Assembly: GCA_012965425.1 (NCBI GenBank)
Contig: DTSI01000133.1
Location: forward strand, 1 to 49,089
Source: Methylococcaceae bacterium
GTDB lineage: Bacteria; Pseudomonadota; Gammaproteobacteria; Methylococcales; Methylomonadaceae
Direction: 5' to 3'
Length of the DNA stretch: 49,089 nucleotides
Part shown: positions 34,219-44,206 of the stretch, in pieces
Layout of the letters: each line of letters begins with the position of its first letter
How positions within the stretch are numbered: position 1 is the first letter of the stretch
The notes under the pieces: model-generated
Databases searched by the model: none
Told to the model about the DNA's origin: nothing
Seen by the model: only the letters and a program-made list of their open reading frames with translations
Program-made: the position numbers and the translations under genes

Positions 34219-35601
34219 TTATCCGTTGATCAAAAGATGCATATAAATACTGGCAACGTACCCTAAAGCAATCGCCCAACTCCACCGCATATGACTAAAG
34301 AAAGTATAGTTTCCTTTAGATTGTCCCATTAAAGCCACACCTGCTGCAGATCCTACTGACAATAAACTACCACCCACTCCAGCCGTTAGAGTAACTAATA
34401 ACCATTGTGAAACATCCATTGCAGGCGACATCGATAAAATAGCAAACATCACCGGAATATTATCGACCACTGCAGAAAATAAACCGGCCACAATATTGGC
34501 TATAGTCGGACCCCAGCCACCATAAACCATTTCAGACACTTCGGCTAAATAACCCATTGTACCTAAACCACCCACACAAAAAATTACCCCAAAAAAGAAA
34601 AACAAGGTATCCCACTCAGCCTGGGCCACTTTATTAAAAATATTGAATTCACTAATATCAGGATTCTCTTTTTTATCGTGTAATTTAAGATAATAAGAAA
34701 AGAAAAATAAATAGGACAGACCGGTCATCATCCCCAAAAATGGCGGTAAATGTAATAACTGCTCAAAGCAAACCGCCGTGGCAATCGTCACAACAAATAA
34801 AGCGCACACAATAAAGCCGCCTTTCTTAACCGATACGGCTGCGCCACTGGTCTCCGGTAAACCCGTAGGAATCGAAAAAACCATAATCAAGGCAGGCACC
34901 AAGAAGTTGACTAGACTCGGAAAAAAAAGGGCAAAGAAACCAAAAAAGTCCACGTGACCCGACTGCCAAACCATCAAGGTTGTAATATCACCAAAGGGAC
35001 TAAATGCACCGCCGGCATTGGCCGCAACAACAATATTAATAAATGAAAGGGAGACAAATTTAGGCTTATCAGCACCCACGGCAAGAACCACTGAACCCAT
35101 CAAAAGGGCCGTGGTTAAGTTGTCGGCAACCGGCGATATAAAAAAAGCCAGAAAACCGGTAATCCAAAATAATTTTCGATAACTGTAGCCTTTCTTGATT
35201 AACCAACTGCGTAGTGCTTCAAAAATTTCTCGCTCGGTCATCGCATTGACATAGATCATGGCCGTTAATAAAAACAGCAATAATGCGGCGTACTCTAAAA
35301 GGTTATGATTAAGCGCTGCCTCTACAATTTCATGGCCGTGTTCAACCTGCTTACCCAGTATTGCAACCAGCACCCAAATTACGCCTGCCGCTAACAAAAC
35401 TGGTTTTGACTTTCTAAGATGAATAAACTCCTCAGCAATAACCAACCCATAAGCGATAACAAAAATAACAATAGCTAAAACACCCCAAGAAGAGTCTGTA
35501 GAATGCAGATTTGTTAACGATGTATCCGACGCTACAGCCGGTAACGAAAACATGACTGACATAAGCCCTAACACCCAAGCACTATAAAACGATTTAACCA
35601 A
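34219..35601 (-). CDS. nhaD: Na+/H+ antiporter NhaD
   Basis: 460 residues, polytopic. A signal-like first segment (WVLGLMSVMFSLPAVAS) is followed by about 11-12 membrane helices. NhaD/ion-transporter motifs: NLLEYAALLLFLLTAMIYVNAM, PVADNLTTALLMGSVVLAV, NIVVAANAGGAFSPFGDITTLMVWQ and, in the second half, FSAVVDNIPVMFAILSM and GSLLSVGSAAGVALMG. The paired DN motifs on antiparallel halves are the ion site of the family. It would export sodium in exchange for protons. Single gene with its own upstream region. Confidence 0.92.
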   Translation of the reverse strand: MVKSFYSAWVLGLMSVMFSLPAVASDTSLTNLHSTDSSWGVLAIVIFVIAYGLVIAEEFIHLRKSKPVLLAAGVIWVLVAILGKQVEHGHEIVEAALNHNLLEYAALLLFLLTAMIYVNAMTEREIFEALRSWLIKKGYSYRKLFWITGFLAFFISPVADNLTTALLMGSVVLAVGADKPKFVSLSFINIVVAANAGGAFSPFGDITTLMVWQSGHVDFFGFFALFFPSLVNFLVPALIMVFSIPTGLPETSGAAVSVKKGGFIVCALFVVTIATAVCFEQLLHLPPFLGMMTGLSYLFFFSYYLKLHDKKENPDISEFNIFNKVAQAEWDTLFFFFGVIFCVGGLGTMGYLAEVSEMVYGGWGPTIANIVAGLFSAVVDNIPVMFAILSMSPAMDVSQWLLVTLTAGVGGSLLSVGSAAGVALMGQSKGNYTFFSHMRWSWAIALGYVASIYMHLLING

Positions 35602-35710
35602 CTTCAGAACTCCTCAAATTAACAAATACAACGAACTAAAACACACCTCTAAATGAAGTGTCCGTCATATAAAAAAAAACCTTATTAAGAAAATAAAAAA
35701 ATCATGCGCT

Positions 35711-35884
35711 ATGGCACTATTGACAAAAACTTTGAATTGCATTACTCAAAAAGAGATGACTACAAAAAAACTATGGCTATTGTATCAAGAAACCATCAAG
35801 ATTTTACGGTATAAAATCAATGACATCCCGATAAACAAAGATCCTTTTGCCATTGAACCCATTACGGTCCATTTAAAGTATTAA
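35711..35884 (+). CDS. Possible 57-residue protein just before the hydrolase gene
   Basis: An open frame of 57 residues from ATG 35711 ending 4 bp before the ATG of the hydrolase gene, with no clear ribosome site. An inner ATG at 35756 is also possible. The tail IPINKDPFAIEPITVHLKY looks protein-like, but there is no recognised family. It may instead be an untranslated leader. Confidence 0.2.
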   Translation: MALLTKTLNCITQKEMTTKKLWLLYQETIKILRYKINDIPINKDPFAIEPITVHLKY

Positions 35885-35888
35885 AATT

Positions 35889-36413
35889 ATGCGAAAAATA
35901 ATGATTTACAACCACGGGAAAGACAGTCAGCCCTATACCGCTAAAACGCACGCGTTTAACCAGATTGCCGAAAAACAGGGCTATGAGACCCAAAGCATTG
36001 ATTACCGCGGTCAGAACGACCCTGATGCTCGGGTCTTACAATTACTGGCAACAGACTGGTCTGCATTTGATGAAATTGTCTTAGTCGGCTCAAGCATGGG
36101 TGCTTATGTCTGTGCCGTGGCCGCTGAAACCTTAAACCCTCAAGGACTTTTTTTACTGGCACCGGCTTTCTATTTACCGGGCTATCAACGAACCACTTTT
36201 AATATACCACCCCGTGCCATAACAGTCGCTCACGGCTGGCAAGATAGCGTTGTTCCCCCTGAAAACAGTTGGAAATTTTGCCAACACCACTCCGCCAACC
36301 TTACTGTTTGTAACGCCGACCACCGGCTGATGACTGTTTTACCATTTTTAACCGAAACATTTAACCGATTCCTGACTGATATAAATGCTACCGACCCAGT
36401 CGATAATTTATAA
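35889..36413 (+). CDS. Small alpha/beta hydrolase
   Basis: 174 residues, a minimal alpha/beta hydrolase of the YcfP/YqiA-like kind. First strand with IYNHGKDSQPY, nucleophile elbow VGSSMGAYV (serine about residue 69), acid in AHGWQDSVVP and the last histidine in NADHRLM. It has no signal peptide, so it is cytoplasmic. Substrate unknown; probably an esterase or thioesterase. It converges on the next gene with 24 bp between. Confidence 0.85.
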   Translation: MRKIMIYNHGKDSQPYTAKTHAFNQIAEKQGYETQSIDYRGQNDPDARVLQLLATDWSAFDEIVLVGSSMGAYVCAVAAETLNPQGLFLLAPAFYLPGYQRTTFNIPPRAITVAHGWQDSVVPPENSWKFCQHHSANLTVCNADHRLMTVLPFLTETFNRFLTDINATDPVDNL

Positions 36414-36437
36414 CATCCCCCCAAATAAGCTTCGTCC

Positions 36438-37436
36438 TTACGCCCTCACATAACCGTGTGCCTGGATGATTTTACATTTAAATTGACCTTCTATTTCCGG
36501 CACCGATTCCATAATCTCAACTTTACCTAACGGCAATAAATACATCTGTAATTTAACACTGACAAAACGCTTTTCCTTTTCCAACTCTAACTGTAAAAAC
36601 ACTTTTGTAATGGTTACCGTACGGTTCTTATTGACCATTCCTCCCACTAAAAAGAAGCGTCCTTCTTTATTTTCAAAATTCAAAGAAACTGATAATTGTT
36701 CTATCTCTTCATCTTGAAGCCGTTCAAAACTAATCTCTTCTGAATCGTCAGGAAATTTAGCACGCACTTGCGCTATCTCAGCAGTACATTGTGCTTTAAT
36801 CCTAAGCTGTTCAAATTCAACTTGCTTACGCCCGTCTAAGTATTCTTTTATTAATAACAGAATGACAATACTTAAAGTGAGAATACCCCAGAATAGAACA
36901 CTCCCACCCACCTCCAGAAACTCTATTAACAATAAAATAGTTATAAAAGTAAATAAGCAATACTTCCAAACAGACGGTTCATAATAGGTTGCTTCCAGCA
37001 TGATTTTGTAACGCTTCTTAATATTCTGCTCTGCATAAAAACCTTGAACGCCAATATAACTCCGCCATTCCTGAACTTCCTGAGCACTTGCAAGGTTACG
37101 TTCTTCATCAGAGAGTCTCTTATCGGCCTCACTGCCGTTATGACCTGTGTACCTACTCTCATCCTTTTGTACATTACTGAGTGAAAATATTACTTGAGAG
37201 ACCTTGCGTCGATACCAACCTTTACCGGCATCAAAAACAACCAGTTGCTCTTTCAGACGTCGAAAAATTTGCGGGACTGTTATTGCAACCTTGTGCTCAA
37301 TCACAAAAGGAAAAGGCAGGTCATTTTCATCTTGATTCAATGCTAGTTCTTTTGCTTCCGGCTGTTGATTGCTCAACTCTACTTTCACTAAGTCCGGCAT
37401 CGCCAGATTGGTGATAATATAAATCCAACCACTCAT
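36438..37436 (-). CDS. Membrane protein with degenerate T5orf172/GIY-YIG-like N-terminus
   Basis: 332 residues from the second ATG (37436), which has GAGG 6 nt upstream. The first ~85 residues (GWIYIITNLAMPDLVKVELSN, then FPFVIEHKVAITVPQIFRRLKEQL) follow the T5orf172 plan of MPxLVKIGYT...R. The YIG glycine, the catalytic arginine (PEAKELAL) and the EFF-type glutamate are absent, so nuclease activity is unlikely. Two membrane helices follow at about 165-205 (KYCLFTFITILLLIEFLEV and VLFWGILTLSIVILLLIKEYL), then a coiled coil and a soluble beta-rich C-terminus. I know of no function for this arrangement. Confidence 0.65.
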   Translation of the reverse strand: MSGWIYIITNLAMPDLVKVELSNQQPEAKELALNQDENDLPFPFVIEHKVAITVPQIFRRLKEQLVVFDAGKGWYRRKVSQVIFSLSNVQKDESRYTGHNGSEADKRLSDEERNLASAQEVQEWRSYIGVQGFYAEQNIKKRYKIMLEATYYEPSVWKYCLFTFITILLLIEFLEVGGSVLFWGILTLSIVILLLIKEYLDGRKQVEFEQLRIKAQCTAEIAQVRAKFPDDSEEISFERLQDEEIEQLSVSLNFENKEGRFFLVGGMVNKNRTVTITKVFLQLELEKEKRFVSVKLQMYLLPLGKVEIMESVPEIEGQFKCKIIQAHGYVRA

Positions 37437-37582
37437 AAGCATCCTCGACTCTCAAAATTATACTGGTTCATCACAGTTCACCCAACAAAGAATATACTAA
37501 CTTAAAAGGTTCTTATATTAATGTCTTTAAACATTAAATAAACTGACTCATGGCCAGCTAAATAACTAGGTGCTATTGCGCT

Positions 37583-39960
37583 TTAAAGAGTCGCAATAAT
37601 CCCATCCAACTTTTGCCAATCAACAGGTAATTCCAAGTAATAACTAAATGCATCAAACCTTGACAAGTCCGACTCAGGTCCTTTATTAGTTGCATTTTTT
37701 AAGGCAATCACTGGCATCCTCTGTTTATTTGTATGCAAAAACAGCTTTAATGGATCTACTTGACTCATCTGATATAAATACAAATCTATTATCATCAAGC
37801 CATAGTCGGTTAATTGGAGCTTTTCGAGTGCCTCCAAACAAGTAGCTACCGTATCAACATCATGACCTTTTTTTGTAATATACTTTTCAACCATTGTGTG
37901 TTGACAACACTATCATCAACAATCAAGACCCTAATTTCTTTTTCTCTCTGTTTCAAGAGCTCCGTTTTATGTTGATAACCCCCTAACCAATTAATTGCTA
38001 ACTGCTGTTGCAAACAAGAATATAATTCTTCCAAGCCCAAGGGTTTCATTAAAAATCCTGCGCCCCCTGCTGCTGTAAAAGCGACCTTATCTTCCTCTAA
38101 GGCACTGGCTGAAACAGCAATAACAACCCAATGATTATCATTTTCATTTAATTTCTTAGTCGTCTCAATACCATTCAAACCCGGCATTTTCAAATCCATA
38201 AAAATAAGGTCCGGTTTAACACTGCTAACAGATGCCAAACATTGCTCACCGCTTGCTACTGAATAAACCTTAAATCCTTTTTCAATCAATATTTCTTCCA
38301 TAAAAAGTCGATTCGCTAAATTATCATCAACTAGCATTATCGTTTGTTCCAAGCCCTCATAACCAATAGGTGTTACCGCCGCCGATACCTCAAAAGCAAG
38401 CTCACTTACCGGTTCAAGCACAAGCGTAAATTCAAAAACACTGCCTTCATTAACGACAGAATTAAACCTCATCTCTGAATCTAAAATCTCTGCGATTTTT
38501 TTACAGATGGCAAGCCCTAAACCCATCCCTTGGTTAACTTTCGGTGATACCCCCCGATAATAAGGGTCAAAAATACTGTCCATCTCATTTTGAGGTACCC
38601 CTTTCCCCGTATCCTCAATTTGAAAACAAAATTGATTATCGTTCTGGTAAACCCTTAAATAAACAGTGCCTACTTCAGTAAACTTAACCGCATTAGTAAC
38701 TAAATTGATTAATAACTGTCTTATTAACTTCGCATCCCCTAAAACATATTTGGGCAAGTCATTTAATATCTGTAATTTAAATTCAATCGCTGTTTGCTGG
38801 CATTGTTGTCTTGCAATTTGCTCTATTCCAGACAACAAATCCAGCAAATTAATTCTTCCATAGACAATATCAATCACATCCTTATCATGCACCCCGATTT
38901 CCAATAGGTCATTGATCATTAATAATAAAGAATCACCACATTCGTGAATAATAGCCAATTTTTCTTTATGCTTAGCCGTTAACTTTTGATCCTCTTCTAA
39001 GAGTTGGGTAAACCCTAACAAACCATGTAAGGGTGTCTTTAATTCATGACTAACATGCGCTATAAACTCACTCTTAACTTGGTCAGACCTTTTTAACTTC
39101 AACGTTCTTTGTTTTACCTCTTGATCTAAATTAGCAGTTAGTTGCAGCAATTTTTCTTTAGTCTCTTGATGAAACAAAAGCTCACTTTGTAAGCGTTCAT
39201 TTGCCTGAATCAAATCATTACGGTTCTTTTTCAGTTCCGTAACGTTCTGGCCAAAACCAATACACCCTATAATTTCTCCTCGGCTATTACGCTGCGAAGA
39301 AGAACTTAATAACACTTCGACAAGAGCGCCTTCCTTGGTTATCAATGGCAACTCATAAGAAATTGTTTCATGTCCCTTTAATGTGCCATCATGAATACAC
39401 TGAACTGATTCTTGATGATTTTCAGCTACAAAATTTTCAACCAATTTTTCACCTAAGACTTCTTAATTCGAATATCCAGTTAACCTTTCTGCACTCTTAT
39501 TCCATTCTGTTATACGACCGTCTAAATCAACACCAAAAACAGGTGCATTAGCCGTAGCAATCATCTCCTCATAATTATTTGAAAAAAGCCCCTTAAGAAC
39601 CGACGCCCCCTTTAACCAAATTAAAACGACCGTGATCACCGCTAAAATAATGGCACCCCCCTTAACTATAACTACTAAAGTAGAAACCTGATGTTCACCC
39701 GAACCGCTCACCATATGATTCAACTGTAGGAAAACGTCTGCACTCATCAAAATACCAAATAAGAGTATTACGCCGCCAAATCGCCGCTCTTTATTTTTTT
39801 TAAAAAATATTAGCAACGAAACTGTAATCGCTATTTTAGCCAAGATGCTCACAATATCTATCATCACAAGCAGGAGTAAAGTATCACTGTACGACTGAAA
39901 GTTCAGAGCATGGGGTATGAAACCCTGGGCATCTAAAATTGATTGAAAAAATTCTTGCAT
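37583..39960 (-). pseudogene. Hybrid histidine kinase, interrupted by a stop and a frameshift
   Basis: Three consecutive pieces read as one protein of ~793 residues. Piece 1 (39960-39463): about four membrane helices and a PAS start (FGVDLDGRITEWNKSAERLTGYSN), cut by an in-frame TAA at 39463-39465. Piece 2 (same frame, EVLGEKLVENFV...) has the PAS remainder, a coiled coil, the H-box FIAHVSHELKTPLHGLLGF, N-box LLINLVTNAVKF, G-boxes DTGKGVP and GMGLGLAIC, and a full receiver with FMDLKMPGLNG. The second receiver starts VLIVDDSVVNTQWLKSILQKK and is frameshifted at A7 (about 37868-37874), where eight A would restore it. Piece 3 (to 37583) completes it (GHDVDTVATCLEAL, MIIDLYLY). Either decay or sequence errors. 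Confidence 0.85.
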
Positions 39961-40088
39961 AATTGAGCCGTTACATAGGGTTGGTCAAAACCAGGTTATA
40001 GAATTGTTAATGCTGACACCTTTTAACTTTTACTCCTTTTTGCACTGTTTTAGTACCCGCCTAAAAGAAAAAATTCAAACTCTAGCGG

Positions 40089-42392
40089 TTACCTTATATT
40101 AATAGCAGCTAACACGATCTGTAACTCTTTCTCAACACCCGCGAGTTCATCCTCTAAAACAGTTACCGAAAGTTGATCTTGCCGACAAAAACCAGCTAAT
40201 TCCTGCGTTTTTAACACCAGCTTTTCAGCGCCAATAATAGCTGCACTTATTTCCAAGTTATGTACCTGTTTTTTTAACTGATCCTTCTGACCACTGCGCA
40301 ACGAAACCTTACTTAAGTCTCCAAAACCTGCAAATTGCTCCCTAAAAGTAGCTAATAATAATTGAAAGTTTTCCCTATCGCCGTGGCAGTAAGCAATTCC
40401 CAGCGTACAATTTAAAGATTGCTGTTCCGTTAATGGAACATCTGAAGGTTGTAGAATTCCATCCTCGACAAGGTTATCTTTTTTATCAGCACCCAACTGC
40501 TCAGAAAACCATGTAGCAAGCAAAAAAAGTAACTGTTCAAACGGTTGCGTTTTATGAAAACAGCCACTAACAGTGTCGCCCTTAAGCGATCTACTTACAC
40601 TGTCTAAATTTGAGGCTGACATGATGATAATGGGTAATAGTTTAAAAGCTGCTTGTGCTCTGATCGTCTTTCTTAACGTCAAACCATCCGTGTCGGGTAA
40701 ATTCAAATCCAACAGCACAGCATCAAAATCATGCGTTTCAAATTGCGCCCACATCTCGCCACCGGAACCCACACTTATTAAAACCAAGCCGTAAGTATCA
40801 CAAACTTCATGCAATAATTTACAACTGATAGTATCGTCTTCAACAAGTAATACTTTTCGCCCCTCAAGTTGTGACCTAACGGCACTCATATCTTGGCCAT
40901 ATTCAACGCCTGAGAGACCTGTATCTTTTTGTATCGTCTCCACTTGATCAACACCTGATTCACGCACCTTAGCTAAATCATCCGTCGCTAACCTAGCTAT
41001 AGAATTATCATGTAATAATGCCATCGCATGTTTTAGGTATTTGTCATGTCTCAGTAGCTCTTCAGAAATGCGATCGATAACGTCTATCGGCACTTCTTTA
41101 TCATTTTCAACGTCTAAAAGATCATCTGGTAAACATTTTGAGAACGTAGCATCCAAAGATTTGTATTCACCAAGCTGCTTATCAATAACCCTTAGTGGCT
41201 TTAAGATGTGACGATTAATTTGCCAATAAGTCAATGCAACAAAAATCAACACCAAACCAACTTCCAACTGATTAAAGTTGCTAAATAGTGTAGCGACAGA
41301 AAAGACATCAGATCGATCTACTGAAATAACGATAGTCCATTGCAAGGATGGAATCAGCTGAGAAAAAGCCAAGATTGATGGCGGTAAATCTGCATCTATT
41401 ATTGACGGTTCCCCCCACAATAAAGATGATCCCTTACTCGTTTCAACTTGTAAACCACTGGCAATTAGCAGTCCTTCTTCAAAATTTATCTCACCACTAT
41501 TATTACTAATTTCCCTTGCTAACCGCCTAATTTCTGGCTCCTGTTGTACCACATCAATCCGTTGTTGACGGCGACTCTCCAACACTGCGTTAACTTGTCT
41601 AAACTCAAAATTCTGAAGATAACCACCGGTCTCTGACACTTTATTTTCTGATGAGTCAACAGCAGGCATAGCAATGAGTTGCAAATTCCGGTCAACTAAA
41701 AATACATCACTATAGTAGCGATCCTTGATTATTTTTAATAATTCACTCAAGCCTTCAAGTCTGACATTAACCGTTGAAACCCCAATAAATTTTCCGTCAT
41801 CAATAATGGGCTCCGTTGCTGTTACCATTGGTTGCATTGAGTAAGGGTCCGTATAAGATTTTGACCAATAAATTCCACCCGGTTCTTTATAACGTGCCGG
41901 TACATACCACTCCTGATGATGATAGCCAGGGCCGTCTGCTAAATTATAATTATCATGAAAAATTAATTGGTTACTTTTATCTCGACCCCAAAAATAGCTA
42001 TCCCGCTCTTTTTTAGTATCAAACTTAAAGGGCTCCGGCCAGATACCACCGCCGGCAATTAAATATTCTGACCCGGGCGTTTCCATGATTGACTTAATGA
42101 TGGGTTTGATGATGTGACTATGTTCAGTGGAAACAGCGGGCATTAATTTAGCGGCATTAGCAAGGACTTGGGCGATAGTGCTTGCAGGTTCCAAATGCTT
42201 ATTTATGGCAAGTATGATGCGGTCAATATCTTTATAAGCTCTTTCACTTAACTCTTCGTCCATTTCTGGCTCAATCAAAAACATTAAAATCCATACATAC
42301 AACAGTCCGCCCACTATTGTAAAAACCAAAATATTTAATATTATTCGAATACTCTGTTCGCGTGAACCCACCCCTTGAAACGCTCTAGCCAT
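40089..42392 (-). CDS. Cache-REC-HPt signalling protein without kinase core
   Basis: About 767 residues; the ATG at 42410 or the ATG at 42392 could start it. TM1 (about 25-47) leads into a dCache periplasmic sensor (about 50-370, with GGGIWPEPF, YWSKSYTDPY and ATEPIIDDGKFIGVSTVNV typical of dCache_1). TM2 follows (VGLVLIFVALTYWQINRHIL), a HAMP-like linker, a receiver (VLLVEDDTISCKLL, LLDLNLPDTDG, IIIMSAS, HKTQPFEQ) and a histidine phosphotransfer domain with the histidine in KQVHNLEISAAIIGAEKL. There is no HisKA/HATPase. It lies 128 bp upstream of the hybrid kinase, same strand, and is likely its partner in a phosphorelay. Confidence 0.8.
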   Translation of the reverse strand: MARAFQGVGSREQSIRIILNILVFTIVGGLLYVWILMFLIEPEMDEELSERAYKDIDRIILAINKHLEPASTIAQVLANAAKLMPAVSTEHSHIIKPIIKSIMETPGSEYLIAGGGIWPEPFKFDTKKERDSYFWGRDKSNQLIFHDNYNLADGPGYHHQEWYVPARYKEPGGIYWSKSYTDPYSMQPMVTATEPIIDDGKFIGVSTVNVRLEGLSELLKIIKDRYYSDVFLVDRNLQLIAMPAVDSSENKVSETGGYLQNFEFRQVNAVLESRRQQRIDVVQQEPEIRRLAREISNNSGEINFEEGLLIASGLQVETSKGSSLLWGEPSIIDADLPPSILAFSQLIPSLQWTIVISVDRSDVFSVATLFSNFNQLEVGLVLIFVALTYWQINRHILKPLRVIDKQLGEYKSLDATFSKCLPDDLLDVENDKEVPIDVIDRISEELLRHDKYLKHAMALLHDNSIARLATDDLAKVRESGVDQVETIQKDTGLSGVEYGQDMSAVRSQLEGRKVLLVEDDTISCKLLHEVCDTYGLVLISVGSGGEMWAQFETHDFDAVLLDLNLPDTDGLTLRKTIRAQAAFKLLPIIIMSASNLDSVSRSLKGDTVSGCFHKTQPFEQLLFLLATWFSEQLGADKKDNLVEDGILQPSDVPLTEQQSLNCTLGIAYCHGDRENFQLLLATFREQFAGFGDLSKVSLRSGQKDQLKKQVHNLEISAAIIGAEKLVLKTQELAGFCRQDQLSVTVLEDELAGVEKELQIVLAAINIR

Positions 42393-42512
42393 AAGCGCCT
42401 CTACTGACAATCCTGCGTTTAGTTATCATAAAAAACCTGTTAACTTAATATAGTCACTCAGTCTGGAAAAATACCAACGCTTTCCTAAAACCTACCTTAT
42501 CGTCTCACAAAG

Positions 42513-43292
42513 TCAACAGCTTTTCCCTGTTAACTTATACATCCCACGTCCTAACCATTCTTTAACCGCTATTTTTAATTGCCCAAGGTGCCCAACCAAA
42601 TCCCAATCGACAGACCAGAAGTTTCCAGGCAATGTAGCGAAATCAACAGGGTATGGAATCACAACCCACCCTAGCTGACAAAAGACACTCACCGCGCGGG
42701 GCATATGCCAGCCCGTGGTAATCAATACCCAATTTTCACCCCCCGTTGGGTTCACTAAGCGCTTACTGAAATAAGCATTCTCCCACGTGTTACGCGACTC
42801 CGACTCAAAAATTATTCTCGTCAAATCCAAACCCTGTTCCTTAAAGAGTCTTCGAGCGACAGCAGTCGCCTTAAAATCCTGAGCTAATAACTGACCCGAA
42901 CCACCCGTGAAAAGCAGTTTAGCTGTTGGAAATTTCCGCGCCAATGCCATAAATGCCAAATCCCTCTCTGCAGCTTCCCCTAGATTAACGCTATCCCATA
43001 ACGAGGTTTTTTGGCTCTGCTCTGCACCACTCAACACAACAACACCATCAATATCAATCAATTCAGGATGAGCGGGATAATGACTTTCCAGAGGGTACAA
43101 CAACCAACTTCCCACTGGAAACAGCGCTATCAAAACAATGATGCCTAACAAAACCGTTAGTAATCGTCTCGCTGACCTGACACGACCGAAAGCCCACAAC
43201 CCCATCCCCAAAGCAAAAACAATAACCAGCAAACCATCTGGCGAAACGATTCCCCAAAACAATTTAGAACACCAAAAAAATATATCGTCCAT
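42513..43292 (-). CDS. DUF218 / ElyC-SanA-like envelope protein
   Basis: 259 residues, the same length as E. coli ElyC. Two N-terminal membrane helices (LLVIVFALGMGLWAF and LLTVLLGIIVLIALFPVGSWLLYPLE) are followed by the DUF218 domain: VVVLSGAEQ, AKLLFTGGSG, IIFESESRNTWENAYF and VLITTGWHMPRAVSVF. In the family this fold takes part in envelope and lipid-carrier metabolism. It is divergent from the next gene and not obviously in an operon. Confidence 0.85.
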   Translation of the reverse strand: MDDIFFWCSKLFWGIVSPDGLLVIVFALGMGLWAFGRVRSARRLLTVLLGIIVLIALFPVGSWLLYPLESHYPAHPELIDIDGVVVLSGAEQSQKTSLWDSVNLGEAAERDLAFMALARKFPTAKLLFTGGSGQLLAQDFKATAVARRLFKEQGLDLTRIIFESESRNTWENAYFSKRLVNPTGGENWVLITTGWHMPRAVSVFCQLGWVVIPYPVDFATLPGNFWSVDWDLVGHLGQLKIAVKEWLGRGMYKLTGKSC

Positions 43293-43402
43293 CCGCGCTA
43301 AACCCCTGCTATTTTTGTATACTGAGACAGTTTTTAATTAATAGCATAACTGTTATTCATATCAATCCAATCTGAACATGTACCGAACCCATCACCAATA
43401 GC

Positions 43403-44197
43403 ATGCGCTTAAAGATTAAATACCTTTTTGATAGCCTGCTAATCGCTTTATTTTTAACCGTCTATCCACTGACTGTAGATAGTGCAACGACGCCTGAAAC
43501 ACCCTATGAAATTATTAAGATACTGCCACATAATAAAACACTCTTTACCCAAGGACTAGAGATTAAGGCCGGTATCTTATATGAGTCTGCCGGGCACTAC
43601 GGTCATTCAACGGTCAATAAAATAGACCTTTCCAACGGCGTGATCCAACAACAATTACAACTGGATCACGCGATTTTTGCTGAAGGGCTCACCCATCTCA
43701 ACAATACCTTAATACTGTTAACCTGGAAATCTGAAAAGGCTTTACTGATTGATGCCGACACTTTCAAGATCATGGGTTCTCACTCTTTTACCGGAGAGGG
43801 TTGGGGAATTTGTTATGACGGAGAGTCTTTAGTCACCTCTAATGGCAGTGACCAGCTCACTTTTCGTAATCCCAACGATTTTCGGGCTACCCGCACCATC
43901 AGTATTGTGTTCGATAACCAACCGCTAGGTAATATTAATGAACTGGAATGCACTCACGGCCTTATTTATGCCAACATCTGGGGTCAAGATATCATTGCAA
44001 TCATCGACCCAAGCAGTGGCGAGGTTGTCAGTTTCATTGATTTATACGTCCTCTATGATCTAACTGCCCGCAATCATAATGAGGTTTTAAATGGCATTGC
44101 CTATAGTTCGGCGGAAGATGCGTTCTGGGTCACCGGTAAAAATTGGTCCAATCTCTACCTTATTAAACTAAGCCCCAACGATCCTCACTCACAGTAA
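43403..44197 (+). CDS. Glutaminyl-peptide cyclotransferase (beta-propeller type)
   Basis: 264 residues: N-terminal signal (LFDSLLIALFLTVYPLTVDS), then a plant/bacterial-type five-bladed propeller. Landmarks: ILPHNKTLFTQGLEI, LYESAGHYGHSTVNKID, FAEGLTHLNNTLILLTWKS, GEGWGICYDGESLVTSNGSDQLTFRNP, NELECTHGLIYANIWGQDIIAIIDPSSGEVVSFIDL and LNGIAYSSAEDAFWVTGKNW. The enzyme would turn N-terminal glutamine of exported proteins into pyroglutamate. It ends 9 bp before the convergent Nudix gene. Confidence 0.92.
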   Translation: MRLKIKYLFDSLLIALFLTVYPLTVDSATTPETPYEIIKILPHNKTLFTQGLEIKAGILYESAGHYGHSTVNKIDLSNGVIQQQLQLDHAIFAEGLTHLNNTLILLTWKSEKALLIDADTFKIMGSHSFTGEGWGICYDGESLVTSNGSDQLTFRNPNDFRATRTISIVFDNQPLGNINELECTHGLIYANIWGQDIIAIIDPSSGEVVSFIDLYVLYDLTARNHNEVLNGIAYSSAEDAFWVTGKNWSNLYLIKLSPNDPHSQ

Positions 44198-44206
44198 TCG
44201 CACTCA

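Noticed and set aside
36438-37436. Homing endonuclease (GIY-YIG)
   Set aside because: Catalytic residues are missing, and the protein has membrane helices and no interrupted host gene.
39463-39465. Stop codon recoding in the kinase
   Set aside because: It is TAA, not the TGA or TAG used for known amino-acid insertion, and no structure typical of recoding was noticed.
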